DNA of 27,958 bases from Micavibrio sp. UBA6212. GTDB taxonomy: Bacteria; Pseudomonadota; Alphaproteobacteria; Micavibrionales; Micavibrionaceae. Below are positions 1 through 8,133 of the stretch, in pieces. The notes beneath the pieces were generated by a model. That model was not told where the DNA came from, made no database searches, and was given only the letters and a program-made list of their open reading frames with translations. The translations under genes were made by a program, and so were the position numbers. The stretch lies in NCBI GenBank assembly GCA_002421905.1, contig DISK01000011.1:1-27958 (forward strand), written 5' to 3'. How positions within the stretch are numbered: the stretch's first letter is position 1; each line of letters begins with the position of its first letter.

Positions 1-587
1 TTCCACAACCTGAGCGTCCGATTGATAAACCATTCCTGATGCCAGTTGAGGACGTGTTCTCGATTTCTGGTCGTGGAACGGTTGTAACTGGTCGTGTTGA
101 ACAAGGTGTTGTAAAAGTTGGGGAAGAGATCGAGATTGTCGGTATCCGTCCAACCGTGAAGACGACCTGTACTGGTGTTGAAATGTTCCGTAAGTTGCTT
201 GACCAGGGTCAGGCCGGAGACAACATTGGTGCATTGTTGCGTGGAACGAAACGTGAAGAAGTTGAGCGCGGACAAGTTCTGTGTGCGCCAGGTTCGATCA
301 AGCCCCACACCAAATTCACGGCAGAGACCTATATTCTGTCGAAAGAAGAAGGTGGACGTCACACACCATTTTTTGCGAATTACCGCCCACAATTTTACTT
401 CCGTACAACGGACGTAACAGGTGAAGTATCTTTGCCAGAGGGTTCAGAGATGGTGATGCCAGGAGATAACGTAAACCTGACCGTAAAATTGATCGCGCCA
501 ATTGCGATGAACGAAGGTCTTCGTTTTGCTATCCGTGAAGGTGGCCGTACCGTCGGTGCTGGCGTCGTCGCGAAAATTATTGAATAA
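1..587 (+). CDS. tuf: Elongation factor Tu, C-terminal half (5' end outside window)
   Basis: This is the 3' part of the gene for EF-Tu, the GTPase that carries aminoacyl-tRNA to the ribosomal A site. Reading in frame from base 3 gives PQPERPIDKPF and then about 190 more residues, matching domains 2 and 3 of EF-Tu (family length about 396). The G domain lies upstream of the window. Diagnostic stretches are SGRGTVVTGRVE, CTGVEMFRK, GGRHTPFF, YRPQFYFRTTDVTG and the C-terminal EGGRTVGAGVVAKI. The first ATG in the window (39) is an internal methionine, not the start. The stop is 25 bases before rpsJ, consistent with co-transcription with the S10 operon. I see no frameshift or degeneration. Confidence 0.97.
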   Translation, partial: PQPERPIDKPFLMPVEDVFSISGRGTVVTGRVEQGVVKVGEEIEIVGIRPTVKTTCTGVEMFRKLLDQGQAGDNIGALLRGTKREEVERGQVLCAPGSIKPHTKFTAETYILSKEEGGRHTPFFANYRPQFYFRTTDVTGEVSLPEGSEMVMPGDNVNLTVKLIAPIAMNEGLRFAIREGGRTVGAGVVAKIIE

Positions 588-612
588 GGTTTGGGATTAA
601 GAGGAACAAAAA

Positions 613-933
613 ATGGATGCACAAACTATCCGTATCCGCCTTCGGGCTTATGATCACCGCGTTTTGGACTTGTCCACGAGCGAGATCGTAAATACAGCAA
701 AGCGTACAGGAGCCAGCGTTCGTGGGCCTGTTCCTCTGCCAACCCGCACTGAGCGTTTCACCGTATTGCGTTCTCCGCACATCGATAAAAAATCGATGGA
801 GCAGTTCGAAATGCGTACCCATAAACGCCTGATCGATATTATTGATCCAACACCACAAACTGTGGATGCATTGATGAAATTGGATTTGGCAGCCGGTGTG
901 GATGTAGAAATCAAAGTCGGACAAGCAGCTTAG
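613..933 (+). CDS. rpsJ: 30S ribosomal protein S10
   Basis: S10 (NusE) is a component of the 30S head and also a transcription antitermination partner of NusB. The product is 106 residues, close to the family's usual 102-105. It has the conserved IRIRLRAYDHRVLD start, the GPVPLPTR loop and the THKRLIDI segment. The start is supported by an AAGAGGA ribosome binding site just upstream. It is the first ribosomal protein gene of the S10 operon, 25 bases after tuf and 44 bases before rplC. Confidence 0.98.
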   Translation: MDAQTIRIRLRAYDHRVLDLSTSEIVNTAKRTGASVRGPVPLPTRTERFTVLRSPHIDKKSMEQFEMRTHKRLIDIIDPTPQTVDALMKLDLAAGVDVEIKVGQAA

Positions 934-977
934 TTTGGCGGCGTAAGAATATTTAGGAAGAGTATCTGGAGATAAAA

Positions 978-1751
978 ATGAGAACCGGATTGATTGCAAA
1001 GAATGAAGGAATGACACGCGTTTTCGGTGAAGACGGGTCTCATATTCCAGTAACCGTTCTTAAAATTGATAATTTACAGGTTGTTGACGTTCGTACCCAA
1101 GAGCGTGATGGCTATACAGCTGTTCAATTGGGTGCAGGCACAGCGAAAGTGAAAAACGTATCCAAAGCGATGCGTGGACACTATGCGAAAGCTAAAGTCG
1201 AGCCAAAACGCAAAGTTGCTGAATTCCGCGTCAGTCCAGAAAATGTTTTGGAAATCGGTGCAGAATTGTGCGCAAGCCACTTCGTTCCGGGACAATATGT
1301 TGATGTTCAAGGAACGTCAAAAGGTCGTGGTTTTGCCGGTGGTATGAAACGTTGGAATTTTGGTGGACTTCGTGCTTCCCACGGTGTATCAGTCTCCCAC
1401 CGTTCAATCGGATCTACCGGTTGTTCTCAGGATCCGGGCCGTACCTGGAAAGGCAAAAAAATGCCTGGTCAGTATGGTGTTGATACGACTACCACTCAAA
1501 ATCTGAAAATTGTCGCAGTTTATCCTGAAGACGGTCTGGTTTTGGTTCAAGGAAATGTTCCTGGCAATGCAAAAGAATGGGTCATCATCACTGATGCAGT
1601 TAAAAAAGCTGCTCACGCTGATGTTCCTCTTCCTGCTGGCCTGAAGTCGTCGGAACAATCTGCTGCCCCTGCTGCAGAAGAAGCTCCGGCACAAGAAACC
1701 CCTGTGGAAGCATCTGTTGAAGCTGCTCCTGCAGAAGAAGCAAAAGAATAA
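978..1751 (+). CDS. rplC: 50S ribosomal protein L3 with acidic C-terminal tail
   Basis: L3 is an early-assembling 50S protein near the peptidyl-transferase centre. The 257-residue product has the core signatures KNEGMTRVF, GTSKGRGFAGGMKRWNF and GRTWKGKKMPGQYG. Gln151 aligns with the glutamine methylated by PrmB in E. coli L3 (Gln150), and the preceding pair reads Cys-Ser instead of Gln-Asn. The family is usually about 210-230 residues. Here residues about 222-257 form a low-complexity Ala/Glu/Pro tail absent from E. coli. A GGAGA ribosome binding site precedes the ATG. The stop is 13 bases from rplD. Identity is certain; a function for the tail is unknown. Confidence 0.98.
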   Translation: MRTGLIAKNEGMTRVFGEDGSHIPVTVLKIDNLQVVDVRTQERDGYTAVQLGAGTAKVKNVSKAMRGHYAKAKVEPKRKVAEFRVSPENVLEIGAELCASHFVPGQYVDVQGTSKGRGFAGGMKRWNFGGLRASHGVSVSHRSIGSTGCSQDPGRTWKGKKMPGQYGVDTTTTQNLKIVAVYPEDGLVLVQGNVPGNAKEWVIITDAVKKAAHADVPLPAGLKSSEQSAAPAAEEAPAQETPVEASVEAAPAEEAKE

Positions 1752-1764
1752 GTGAGGCGACAGA

Positions 1765-2388
1765 ATGAAGATCGCAGTCAAAACATTAGAAAATAAAGAA
1801 GCCGGCAATATCGAGCTTGATGACGCAGTATTTGGCGTTGAAGTTCGTGCCGATATTTTGCACCGCATGGTTCACTACCAATTGAACAAGCGTCGTGCAG
1901 GAACACACAAAACCAAGGGTGTATCGGATGTCTCCGGTACAGGTAAAAAACCTTGGAACCAAAAAGGAACCGGTCGTGCCCGTGCAAGTAACTTGCGTGC
2001 AGCCCAGTTTGTTGGCGGTGCTACTATTTTTGGACCGGTTGTGCGTTCGCATGCAACTGAGCTGCCTAAAAAGCAACGTATGTTGGCTTTGAAAACAGCT
2101 TTGTCTGCCAAGGCAGCAAGTGGTCAACTGATTGTGTTGGATGCAGCTTCTGTCGCTGATCCAAAAACCAAAGCAATGGCTGCAAAATTGAATGCAATGG
2201 GTATTCAATCTGCATTGTTTGTATGTGGTGAAGAAATGGATCGCAATTTTGCTCTGGCAACGCGCAACATTCCACATATCGACATTTTGCCAAGCGAAGG
2301 TGCAAACGTATATGACATTCTGCGTCATGACACTCTGGTGTTGACCAAGGATGCTGTTGAAAACCTGACCAAGCGTCTGTCTGCATAG
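1765..2388 (+). CDS. rplD: 50S ribosomal protein L4
   Basis: L4 lines the nascent peptide exit tunnel. The 207-residue product matches the usual length of about 201-207. It has the conserved tunnel-loop region GTGKKPWNQKGTGRARAS at about residues 59-76, followed by GGATIFGP. The C-terminal half reads as the usual alpha/beta fold, ending ILRHDTLVLTKDAV. It lies 13 bases after rplC and 27 before rplW. In E. coli, L4 also represses the S10 operon through its leader; that leader would lie upstream of rpsJ, and I see no room for one in the 25-base tuf-rpsJ gap, so that control is not evident here. Confidence 0.98.
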   Translation: MKIAVKTLENKEAGNIELDDAVFGVEVRADILHRMVHYQLNKRRAGTHKTKGVSDVSGTGKKPWNQKGTGRARASNLRAAQFVGGATIFGPVVRSHATELPKKQRMLALKTALSAKAASGQLIVLDAASVADPKTKAMAAKLNAMGIQSALFVCGEEMDRNFALATRNIPHIDILPSEGANVYDILRHDTLVLTKDAVENLTKRLSA

Positions 2389-2415
2389 GCGTTAGGAAAG
2401 GATAAGGAGTTAGAA

Positions 2416-2736
2416 ATGGCAAAAGCAAAGACAACCAAACCGATCGTGATCGAGCAAGACTATATAACCTTGGTCAAGCCGGTTGTAACCGAAAAGTCCA
2501 TGATGGGATCCCAGCACGGTCAGGTTACCTTTCAGGTTGCACCAACCGCAACCAAACCACAAATCAAACGCGCTGTCGAAAGCCTGTTCGATGTGAAGGT
2601 TATGACAGTTAATACCATAGTGACCAAAGGTAAAACCAAACGGTTCAAGGGTATCTTGGGAAAACGTTCAGATGTCAAAAAGGCCATTGTAACTTTGGCC
2701 GAAGGTCAAACTATTGACGTTGGCACTGGTGTATAA
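2416..2736 (+). CDS. rplW: 50S ribosomal protein L23
   Basis: L23 sits at the tunnel exit and is the docking site for trigger factor and SRP. The 106-residue product has the family landmarks VKPVVTEKSM, the basic strand region FQVAPTATKPQIKRAVE and the segment VKVMTVNTIVTKGKTKRF. The N-terminus is about 15 residues longer than E. coli L23 (Lys/Ala/Thr rich). The gene has a clear AAGGAG ribosome binding site and standard S10-operon neighbours. The exact start is supported by that site. Confidence 0.97.
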   Translation: MAKAKTTKPIVIEQDYITLVKPVVTEKSMMGSQHGQVTFQVAPTATKPQIKRAVESLFDVKVMTVNTIVTKGKTKRFKGILGKRSDVKKAIVTLAEGQTIDVGTGV

Positions 2737-2766
2737 GGAAAGATTTAGGGAAGAGGACAAGCAATT

Positions 2767-3591
2767 ATGGCTTTGAAGAAGTACAATCCGACAACCCCCG
2801 GTCAACGCCAGTTGGTCTTGGTTGATCGCAGCCAGTTGTGGAAAGGCGCACCGGAAAAGTCGCTGACCGAAGGAAAACATAGAAACGGTGGTCGTAACAA
2901 TACTGGCCGCATCACTATGCGTTTTCTGGGTGGTGGTCACAAACAACGGTACCGTATTATTGACTTCAAACGTTCTAAAATGAACATGGAAGCAACAGTA
3001 CTGCGCTTGGAATATGATCCAAACCGCACTGCGTTTATCGCTTTGATTCAGTATGAAGATGGTGAGAAGGCCTATATCTTGGCTCCTCAACGTTTGGCAG
3101 AAGGCGACAAAATCGTCTCCAGTGAAAAAGCCGACATCAAAATCGGAAACACACTGCCTTTGAAAAATATGCCTGTTGGAACCATTATCCACAATGTGGA
3201 AATGAAACCTGGTAAAGGTGGGCAAATGGCTCGCGCTGGCGGAACTTTCGCTCAATTGGTTGGTCGTGATCAGGGTTATGCCCAGATTAAATTGTCCTCC
3301 GGTGAAATGCGTATGGTTCGCGGTGAATGTCTGGCAACAATTGGGGCTGTTTCTAACCCTGACCAGAAAAACATCAATATCGGTAAGGCTGGGCGTAACC
3401 GCTGGTTAGGTCGCAAGCCTCACCAACGTGGTATCTCCATGAACCCTGTTGACCACCCGCACGGCGGTCGTACCAATGGTGGTGTTCACTGGTGTTCCCC
3501 AACTGGTGTACCGGCTAAAGGATACAAGACACGTAAGAATAAAGCGACTGACAAACTTATTATTCGTCGTCGTAAGATTAAGAACAAGTAG
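2767..3591 (+). CDS. rplB: 50S ribosomal protein L2
   Basis: L2 is a primary 23S rRNA binding protein needed for subunit joining and peptidyl transferase activity. The 274-residue product equals the family's usual length. It shows ALKKYNPTTPGQRQ at the N-terminus, GRNNTGRIT, the RNA-binding core, and VDHPHGG with His230 matching the functionally important E. coli His229. The C-terminus ends in the basic IIRRRKIKNK. It lies 30 bases after rplW and 27 before rpsS. Nothing unusual was seen. Confidence 0.99.
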   Translation: MALKKYNPTTPGQRQLVLVDRSQLWKGAPEKSLTEGKHRNGGRNNTGRITMRFLGGGHKQRYRIIDFKRSKMNMEATVLRLEYDPNRTAFIALIQYEDGEKAYILAPQRLAEGDKIVSSEKADIKIGNTLPLKNMPVGTIIHNVEMKPGKGGQMARAGGTFAQLVGRDQGYAQIKLSSGEMRMVRGECLATIGAVSNPDQKNINIGKAGRNRWLGRKPHQRGISMNPVDHPHGGRTNGGVHWCSPTGVPAKGYKTRKNKATDKLIIRRRKIKNK

Positions 3592-3618
3592 GATCTGAGG
3601 AAGGCTGAGGTATAAAAC

Positions 3619-3888
3619 ATGGCTCGTTCAACATGGAAAGGCCCGTTTGTAGATGGACATCTTCTCAAGAAAGTTGAGGAAGTCCGTTCGAGTGGAAAAA
3701 ATACGCCGATCAAGACATGGTCGCGCCGTTCGACAATCCTGCCACAAATGGTTGGTTTGACGATGGCTGTCCATAATGGGAATAAATTTATTCCTGTTCT
3801 GGTTACTGACAACATGATCGGCCACAAGCTTGGTGAATTTGCACACACCCGTACCTTCAAAGGTCACGGTGGTGATAAGAAGAAGTAA
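3619..3888 (+). CDS. rpsS: 30S ribosomal protein S19
   Basis: S19 binds 16S rRNA in the 30S head with S13 and contacts A-site tRNA. The 89-residue product is near the family's usual 92. It begins MARSTWKGPFVDGHLL and contains TWSRRSTILPQMVG, FIPVLVTDNMIGHKLGEF and the basic terminal stretch TRTFKGHGGDKKK. It lies 27 bases after rplB and only 10 bases before rplV, fitting coupled translation. Confidence 0.98.
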   Translation: MARSTWKGPFVDGHLLKKVEEVRSSGKNTPIKTWSRRSTILPQMVGLTMAVHNGNKFIPVLVTDNMIGHKLGEFAHTRTFKGHGGDKKK

Positions 3889-3898
3889 GGAATAGATC

Positions 3899-4273
3899 AT
3901 GGGAAAACCTAAAAACGAAAGACGCGTAGCCGATAACGAAGCGAGAGCATTCTCGAAATATATCGACTCCAGTCCATACAAATTAAATTTGGTTGCGGAA
4001 ATGATCCGTGGCAAAAAAGCCGAGAAAGCTCTGGTTGACCTCGATTTCTGCAACAAACGAGTTGCGCGCGATGTCAAAAAGGTTCTGCAATCGGCTGTAG
4101 CAAACGCTGAAAACAACCACTCTTTGGATGTTGACCGTTTGTATGTTGCCGAAGCAACTGTCGGGAAATCAGTCGTCATGAAACGTTTCATGGCACGTGC
4201 CCGCGGCCGCGCCGGTCGTATTGAAAAGTTTTTCAGCAACCTGACAGTTGTTGTCAGAGAAAAAGCCGAATAG
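3899..4273 (+). CDS. rplV: 50S ribosomal protein L22
   Basis: L22 binds all domains of 23S rRNA, and its beta-hairpin forms part of the exit tunnel constriction. The 124-residue product has YKLNLVAEMIRGKKAEKAL, then VLQSAVANAENN, and the hairpin segment FMARARGRAGRIEK. The N-terminus is about a dozen residues longer than E. coli L22, a common alphaproteobacterial length. AAGGA lies upstream of the ATG. It lies 10 bases after rpsS and 15 before rpsC. Confidence 0.98.
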   Translation: MGKPKNERRVADNEARAFSKYIDSSPYKLNLVAEMIRGKKAEKALVDLDFCNKRVARDVKKVLQSAVANAENNHSLDVDRLYVAEATVGKSVVMKRFMARARGRAGRIEKFFSNLTVVVREKAE

Positions 4274-4288
4274 GAGTAGGGGATAAAC

Positions 4289-4975
4289 ATGGGTCAGAAA
4301 GTTAATCCAATTGGTCTTCGTGTTGGTATCAACCGCACTTGGGACTCCCGTTGGTTCTCCGGTAAGGATTATGCTGTCAAGCTTATCGAAGATTTGAAAT
4401 TGCGCGAATTCGTGCATGACAAATTGAAAGCTGCTGGTATCAGCAAGGTGATCGTTGAACGTGCCGCGAAAAATACTCGCGTGACCGTTCACACTGCTCG
4501 CCCTGGTGTGATCATCGGTAAAAAAGGAGCAGATATCGAGAAACTGCGCAAAGACTTGTCCGCGAAATCGGGTGGCGAAGTTTCTCTGAATATTGTCGAG
4601 ATCCGTAAGCCGGAAATTGATGCACAACTCGTTGCAGAGGGCATTGCCCAACAGCTCGAACGTCGTGTTTCTTTCCGTCGTGCCATGAAACGGGCTGTTC
4701 AATCAGCTTTGCGTCTGGGTGCAAAAGGAATTCGTGTGAATGTTGCTGGTCGTTTGGCTGGTGCTGATATCGCCCGTATGGAGTGGTACCGTGAAGGCCA
4801 GGTGCCTTTGCACACACTCCGCGCTGATCTGGATTACGGTGTTGCTGAAGGTTTGACCACCTACGGGATCATCGGCGTTAAAGTCTGGATCTACAAAGGT
4901 GATGTCATGGAACATGATCCAATGGCTCGTGACAAACGCATGGCCGAAAACCTTGGTGCAACCAAGCGCGATTAG
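4289..4975 (+). CDS. rpsC: 30S ribosomal protein S3
   Basis: S3 lies at the mRNA entry channel and contributes to helicase activity and fidelity. The 228-residue product starts MGQKVNPIGLRVG. It has a KH RNA-binding domain with the GKKG loop at residues 77-80, followed by the C-terminal domain with GAKGIRVNVAGRLAGADIAR. Length is normal for the family (about 230). Upstream GGAG-type ribosome binding signal and 15-base spacing to rplV support the start. No anomalies were seen. Confidence 0.98.
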   Translation: MGQKVNPIGLRVGINRTWDSRWFSGKDYAVKLIEDLKLREFVHDKLKAAGISKVIVERAAKNTRVTVHTARPGVIIGKKGADIEKLRKDLSAKSGGEVSLNIVEIRKPEIDAQLVAEGIAQQLERRVSFRRAMKRAVQSALRLGAKGIRVNVAGRLAGADIARMEWYREGQVPLHTLRADLDYGVAEGLTTYGIIGVKVWIYKGDVMEHDPMARDKRMAENLGATKRD

Positions 4976-5006
4976 AACTTATACAAAGGAATAATGGAGT
5001 AAAAAA

Positions 5007-5420
5007 ATGCTCTTACCAAAGAAAACAAAATACAGAAAGGCCCATAAAGGCCGTATCCACGGAGCTGCCAAAGGCGGATATCAAGTGGCATTCGGATCTT
5101 TTGGACTGAAGGCTCTGGCCCCTGATCGTATTACTGCGCGTCAAATCGAGGCTGCACGTCGTGCTTTGACCCGTCATATTAAACGTCAGGGTAAAGTCTG
5201 GATCCGTATATTCCCAGATGTGCCTGTATCCAAGAAACCTCTTGAGGTTCGTATGGGTTCGGGTAAAGGTTCACCAGAATTTTGGGTAGCCCGCGTTAAA
5301 CCAGGTCGGATCATGTTTGAAATTGAAGGTGTACCTGAAGAATTGGCTCGTGAAGCTCTGGCTTTGGCAGCGGCAAAACTGCCGATTGATACCAAATTCG
5401 TCAAGCGGATCGCCGAATAA
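5007..5420 (+). CDS. rplP: 50S ribosomal protein L16
   Basis: L16 is required for late 50S assembly and for positioning A- and P-site tRNA elbows. The 137-residue product is the usual length. It begins MLLPKKTKYRKAHKGR and has the KPLEVRMGSGKG segment, with Arg82 at the position of the E. coli RoxA-hydroxylated Arg81. The C-terminal part ends EALALAAAKLPIDTKFV. The gene follows rpsC by 31 bases with a GGAG ribosome binding site. Confidence 0.98.
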   Translation: MLLPKKTKYRKAHKGRIHGAAKGGYQVAFGSFGLKALAPDRITARQIEAARRALTRHIKRQGKVWIRIFPDVPVSKKPLEVRMGSGKGSPEFWVARVKPGRIMFEIEGVPEELAREALALAAAKLPIDTKFVKRIAE

Positions 5421-5442
5421 GACAAGGTGATGGAGATTTAAG

Positions 5443-5667
5443 ATGGCAAAAGCAAAAACAACAAATAAAGCAGAAGATCTGAAAGGCAAAAGCCAGGACG
5501 AATTGAATGCAATGCTGCTTGATTTGCGCAAGCAACAAATGGACATGAGATTCCAGCAAGCTGGCGGACAACTGCAAAACACTGCAGATATCCGTAAAGT
5601 ACGTCGGACGATTGCCCGGGTTAAAACATGTATGAGCCAGCAACAAGCTGCTCAAGCTGCCAAGTAG
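5443..5667 (+). CDS. rpmC: 50S ribosomal protein L29
   Basis: L29 is a small two-helix protein near the tunnel exit next to L23. The 74-residue product (family about 60-70) has DLKGKSQDELNAMLLDLRKQ and then FQQAGGQLQNTADIRKVRR and TIARVKT. A short Lys/Thr-rich N-terminus and a Gln/Ala-rich C-terminus extend the E. coli-sized core. It lies 22 bases after rplP and 24 before rpsQ, in the expected L16-L29-S17 order. Confidence 0.97.
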   Translation: MAKAKTTNKAEDLKGKSQDELNAMLLDLRKQQMDMRFQQAGGQLQNTADIRKVRRTIARVKTCMSQQQAAQAAK

Positions 5668-5691
5668 GGCGGAAGGAAGAAGGAGTTAGAT

Positions 5692-6030
5692 ATGCCACGT
5701 CGTGTATTGGAAGGCCGTGTAGTCGGTGATGGAATGGACAAGACAGTAACTGTCTTGGTTGAACGTCGGACTATGCACCCGATTTATAAGAAATATGTGA
5801 AGCAAAGCTCGAAATATGCTGCTCACGACGAAACCAATCTGTTCCGCGTTGGGGACATGGTCGAAATTGAAGAATGTCGTCCGATCTCCAAACGCAAAAC
5901 CTGGACGGTTACAACTGATCCAAAGGCTTTGGGTCGTGAGTTGGCTCCTAAGGTTAAGGCTGTTGCCGAAAGCGAAGACGCTCCGGCCAAAGCTAAAAAG
6001 GCAGGGGCAAAAAAGGCCTCTAAGAAATAG
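5692..6030 (+). CDS. rpsQ: 30S ribosomal protein S17 with basic C-terminal tail
   Basis: S17 is a primary 16S rRNA binding protein of the 30S body with an OB fold. The core (about residues 1-75) contains VLEGRVVGDGMDKTVTVLVE, HPIYKKYVK, DETNLFRVGDMVEI and the CRPISKRKTW signature. The total is 112 residues against about 84 in E. coli. The extra C-terminal part from about residue 76 is Lys/Ala rich, ending in repeated AKKA-like units. The start has a strong AAGGAG site. The tail is probably disordered and RNA-binding, which is inference. Confidence 0.97.
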   Translation: MPRRVLEGRVVGDGMDKTVTVLVERRTMHPIYKKYVKQSSKYAAHDETNLFRVGDMVEIEECRPISKRKTWTVTTDPKALGRELAPKVKAVAESEDAPAKAKKAGAKKASKK

Positions 6031-6070
6031 GAATTATTAGGAAACGTATAGAAAATTCGGGTGAATTAAA

Positions 6071-6439
6071 ATGATCCAGATGGAATCAAATCTTGATGTA
6101 GCAGATAACTCCGGCGCACGCCGTGTATCTTGCATCAAAGTATTGGGCGGCTCCAAGCGTCGTTTTGCAAATATCGGCGATGTTATTGTCGTGTCTGTTA
6201 AAGATGCGATTCCACGTGGTCGTGTTAAAAAAGGTGATGTTCATCGTGCTGTGATTGTGCGGACGGCTTCCGGCCTGCACCGTGGCAATGGTGAAACCAT
6301 TCGTTTTGATGGCAACGCTGTTGTTCTGATCAACAAACAGGGTGAGCCTATCGGAACCCGTATTTTTGGCCCAGTGACACGTGAATTGCGTGGCAAGGGT
6401 TACATGAAAATTATTTCTTTGGCATCCGAGGTGCTCTAA
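6071..6439 (+). CDS. rplN: 50S ribosomal protein L14
   Basis: L14 forms inter-subunit bridges with 16S rRNA and is the target of the RsfS silencing factor. The 122-residue product matches the family length exactly. It has MIQMESNLDVADNSGAR, the VKDAIPRGRVKKGDV motif and the C-terminal RIFGPVTRELR. Its TAA overlaps the ATG of rplX by one base (TAATG), indicating translational coupling. It opens the spc-type gene block, 40 bases after rpsQ, and I see no terminator or convincing promoter in between. Confidence 0.98.
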   Translation: MIQMESNLDVADNSGARRVSCIKVLGGSKRRFANIGDVIVVSVKDAIPRGRVKKGDVHRAVIVRTASGLHRGNGETIRFDGNAVVLINKQGEPIGTRIFGPVTRELRGKGYMKIISLASEVL

Positions 6440-6762
6440 TGACACAGGTAAAATTGAAAATTAAAAAAGGCGACCAAGTGGTCGTAGTAACCGGTAAGGA
6501 TAAAGGAAAATCTGGTGAAGTGACCAGAGTCATTCCTTCTGAAAACCGTGTTGTGGTATCGGGCATCAATATGATGACCAAACATGCCAAACCAACCCAG
6601 CTTGCTGCGGGCGGTTTGCAACGTGTTGAGGCTCCGATCCATGTCTCCAATGTGGCTTTGGCTGACCCGAAATCGGGTAAGGCAACCAAAGTCGGAATGA
6701 AAACTCTGGCTGATGGCAAAAAAGTACGTGTTGCCAAAAAGTCGGGCGAAACGATTGCTTAA
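6439..6762 (+). CDS. rplX: 50S ribosomal protein L24
   Basis: L24 initiates 50S assembly by binding the 5' end of 23S rRNA. The 107-residue product carries the KOW motif region KIKKGDQVVVVTGKDKGKSG at residues 6-25, then RVVVSGINMMTKHAKP. Its length is within the family range (about 103-107). The ATG shares a base with the rplN stop codon, and its own stop forms another TAATG overlapping the first possible rplE ATG at 6762. The gene therefore appears translationally coupled on its 5' side and possibly on both. Confidence 0.98.
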   Translation: MTQVKLKIKKGDQVVVVTGKDKGKSGEVTRVIPSENRVVVSGINMMTKHAKPTQLAAGGLQRVEAPIHVSNVALADPKSGKATKVGMKTLADGKKVRVAKKSGETIA

Positions 6763-6776
6763 TGGATGGTATGACA

Positions 6777-7337
6777 ATGGCCGCTCAGGAAAAATATATT
6801 CCAAAACTGGAAAAAAGATACAAAGAAGAATTGGCTCCGGCAATGCAAAAAAGCCGCGGGTACAAGAATATTCATCAAATCCCTAAGTTGAAGCACATCA
6901 CCATCAATATGGGTGTCGGGCAAGCAGCTTTGGATAAGAAACATATGGAATCCGCGTTGAAGGATCTGACCCAGATTGCTGGTCAAAAGCCGGTTTCAAC
7001 CAAAGCGCGTAAATCCAATGCGTCCTTCAAAATTCGTGAAGGTATGCCAATCGGGGCAAAAGTAACCCTGCGCGGCAAACGCATGTACGAATTTCTTGAC
7101 CGACTGGTCACAATTGCGCTACCACGTGTCCGCGACTTCCGTGGCATTAATGGTAAAGCCTTTGACGGTCGTGGCAATTATGCTCTGGGTATTAAAGATC
7201 ATACGATCTTCCCTGAGATAAACTTTGAAAAAGTTGAGGCATTGCGCGGTATGGACATTATTATCTGTACGTCTGCCAAAACTGATGATGAGGCTAAAGA
7301 ATTGCTGCGCGGCTTTGATATGCCGTTCAGAAATTAG
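6777..7337 (+). CDS. rplE: 50S ribosomal protein L5
   Basis: L5 binds 5S rRNA and contacts P-site tRNA. From ATG 6777 the protein is 186 residues starting MAAQEKYIPKLEKRYKEEL, which matches the usual alphaproteobacterial N-terminus and length (about 185). A GGATGG sequence lies 7 bases upstream of 6777. An in-frame ATG at 6762 overlaps the rplX stop as TAATG and would add only MDGMT, so it is a real alternative start. Core motifs are KHITINMGVGQA, KARKSNASFKIREG, RIRGVDITI-like LRGMDIIICTSAK, and RDFRGINGKAFDGRGNY. The identity is secure; only the start is open. Confidence 0.96.
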   Translation: MAAQEKYIPKLEKRYKEELAPAMQKSRGYKNIHQIPKLKHITINMGVGQAALDKKHMESALKDLTQIAGQKPVSTKARKSNASFKIREGMPIGAKVTLRGKRMYEFLDRLVTIALPRVRDFRGINGKAFDGRGNYALGIKDHTIFPEINFEKVEALRGMDIIICTSAKTDDEAKELLRGFDMPFRN

Positions 7338-7358
7338 AATTTAGGAAAGAGGACTAGA

Positions 7359-7664
7359 ATGGCAAAAGTCAGTGCTACAAACCGGAATGAAAAACGCAAA
7401 AAAATGGTCAAACGCGATGCGACCAAGCGTGCGAAATTGAAAGAGATGATCATGGATCGTGAACTTTCTGTTGAAGAACGCTTTGCTTTGACTGTGAAAT
7501 TGGCTCAAATGCCAAGAAACGGTGCAGAGACACGCATCCGCAACCGTTGTGCGCTGACCGGACGTCCACGTGCATATTATCGTAAATTTAGCTTGAGCCG
7601 TATATCACTGCGCAAACTGGCCTCTGAAGGTCAATTGCCTGGTGTAACGAAGTCAAGCTGGTAA
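7359..7664 (+). CDS. rpsN: 30S ribosomal protein S14 (zinc-independent form)
   Basis: S14 is a 30S head protein. The 101-residue product is the long form that lacks the CxxC-type zinc ribbon of short S14 proteins; only one cysteine is present, in RNRCALTGRPRAYYRKF. The C-terminus ends LASEGQLPGVTKSSW, as in the family. It lies 21 bases after rplE with an AGGAAAGAGGA-type ribosome binding site, and 17 bases before rpsH. Confidence 0.98.
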   Translation: MAKVSATNRNEKRKKMVKRDATKRAKLKEMIMDRELSVEERFALTVKLAQMPRNGAETRIRNRCALTGRPRAYYRKFSLSRISLRKLASEGQLPGVTKSSW

Positions 7665-7681
7665 GAAGGAGAATTTAGATC

Positions 7682-8080
7682 ATGTCGATGAGTGATCCAT
7701 TAGGAGATATGTTGACCCGCATTCGTAACGGTCAAAGAGCAAGTTTGAAACAGGTCATCTGCCCTGCTTCGAAGATGCGTGAATCAGTTTTGTCTGTTCT
7801 GAAAAGTTCCGGTTATATCCGTGGCTATAAAGAAGAGGCAAGCGAGCAAGGTCACAAAAATTTCGTGATCGACCTGAAATATGATGAAGGAACACCTGTA
7901 ATTCGTGAATTGCACCGCGTTTCCAAACCGGGTCGTCGCATTTATTCTGCTGCGCAGGCTATCCCACGTTATTATAACGGTCTGGGCATAACGATTGTCT
8001 CGACGCCGCGTGGTGTAATGGCTGATCAGCAGGCTCGTGATGAGAATGTTGGTGGTGAACTTTTGTGTCAGGTTTTCTAA
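7682..8080 (+). CDS. rpsH: 30S ribosomal protein S8
   Basis: S8 is a primary 16S rRNA binding protein of the central domain. In E. coli it also represses the spc operon at an rRNA-like mRNA site near rplE. The 132-residue product has the N-terminal MSMSDPLGDMLTRIRNGQ and the C-terminal STPRGVMADQQARDENVGGELL, both family signatures. ATG 7682 is preferred because MSMSDP is the common alphaproteobacterial start; ATG 7688 would remove two residues. An AAGGAG site lies upstream. Confidence 0.98.
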   Translation: MSMSDPLGDMLTRIRNGQRASLKQVICPASKMRESVLSVLKSSGYIRGYKEEASEQGHKNFVIDLKYDEGTPVIRELHRVSKPGRRIYSAAQAIPRYYNGLGITIVSTPRGVMADQQARDENVGGELLCQVF

Positions 8081-8133
8081 AAGAAAATACTGTACAGAAT
8101 TTTTTGAATTGAAATTTGAACGAGGAAAATAAA

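Noticed and set aside
8116..8133. TTG start for L6 adding six residues
   Set aside because: The GAGGA ribosome binding site lies between this TTG and ATG 8134, and L6 normally starts MSRVGK.
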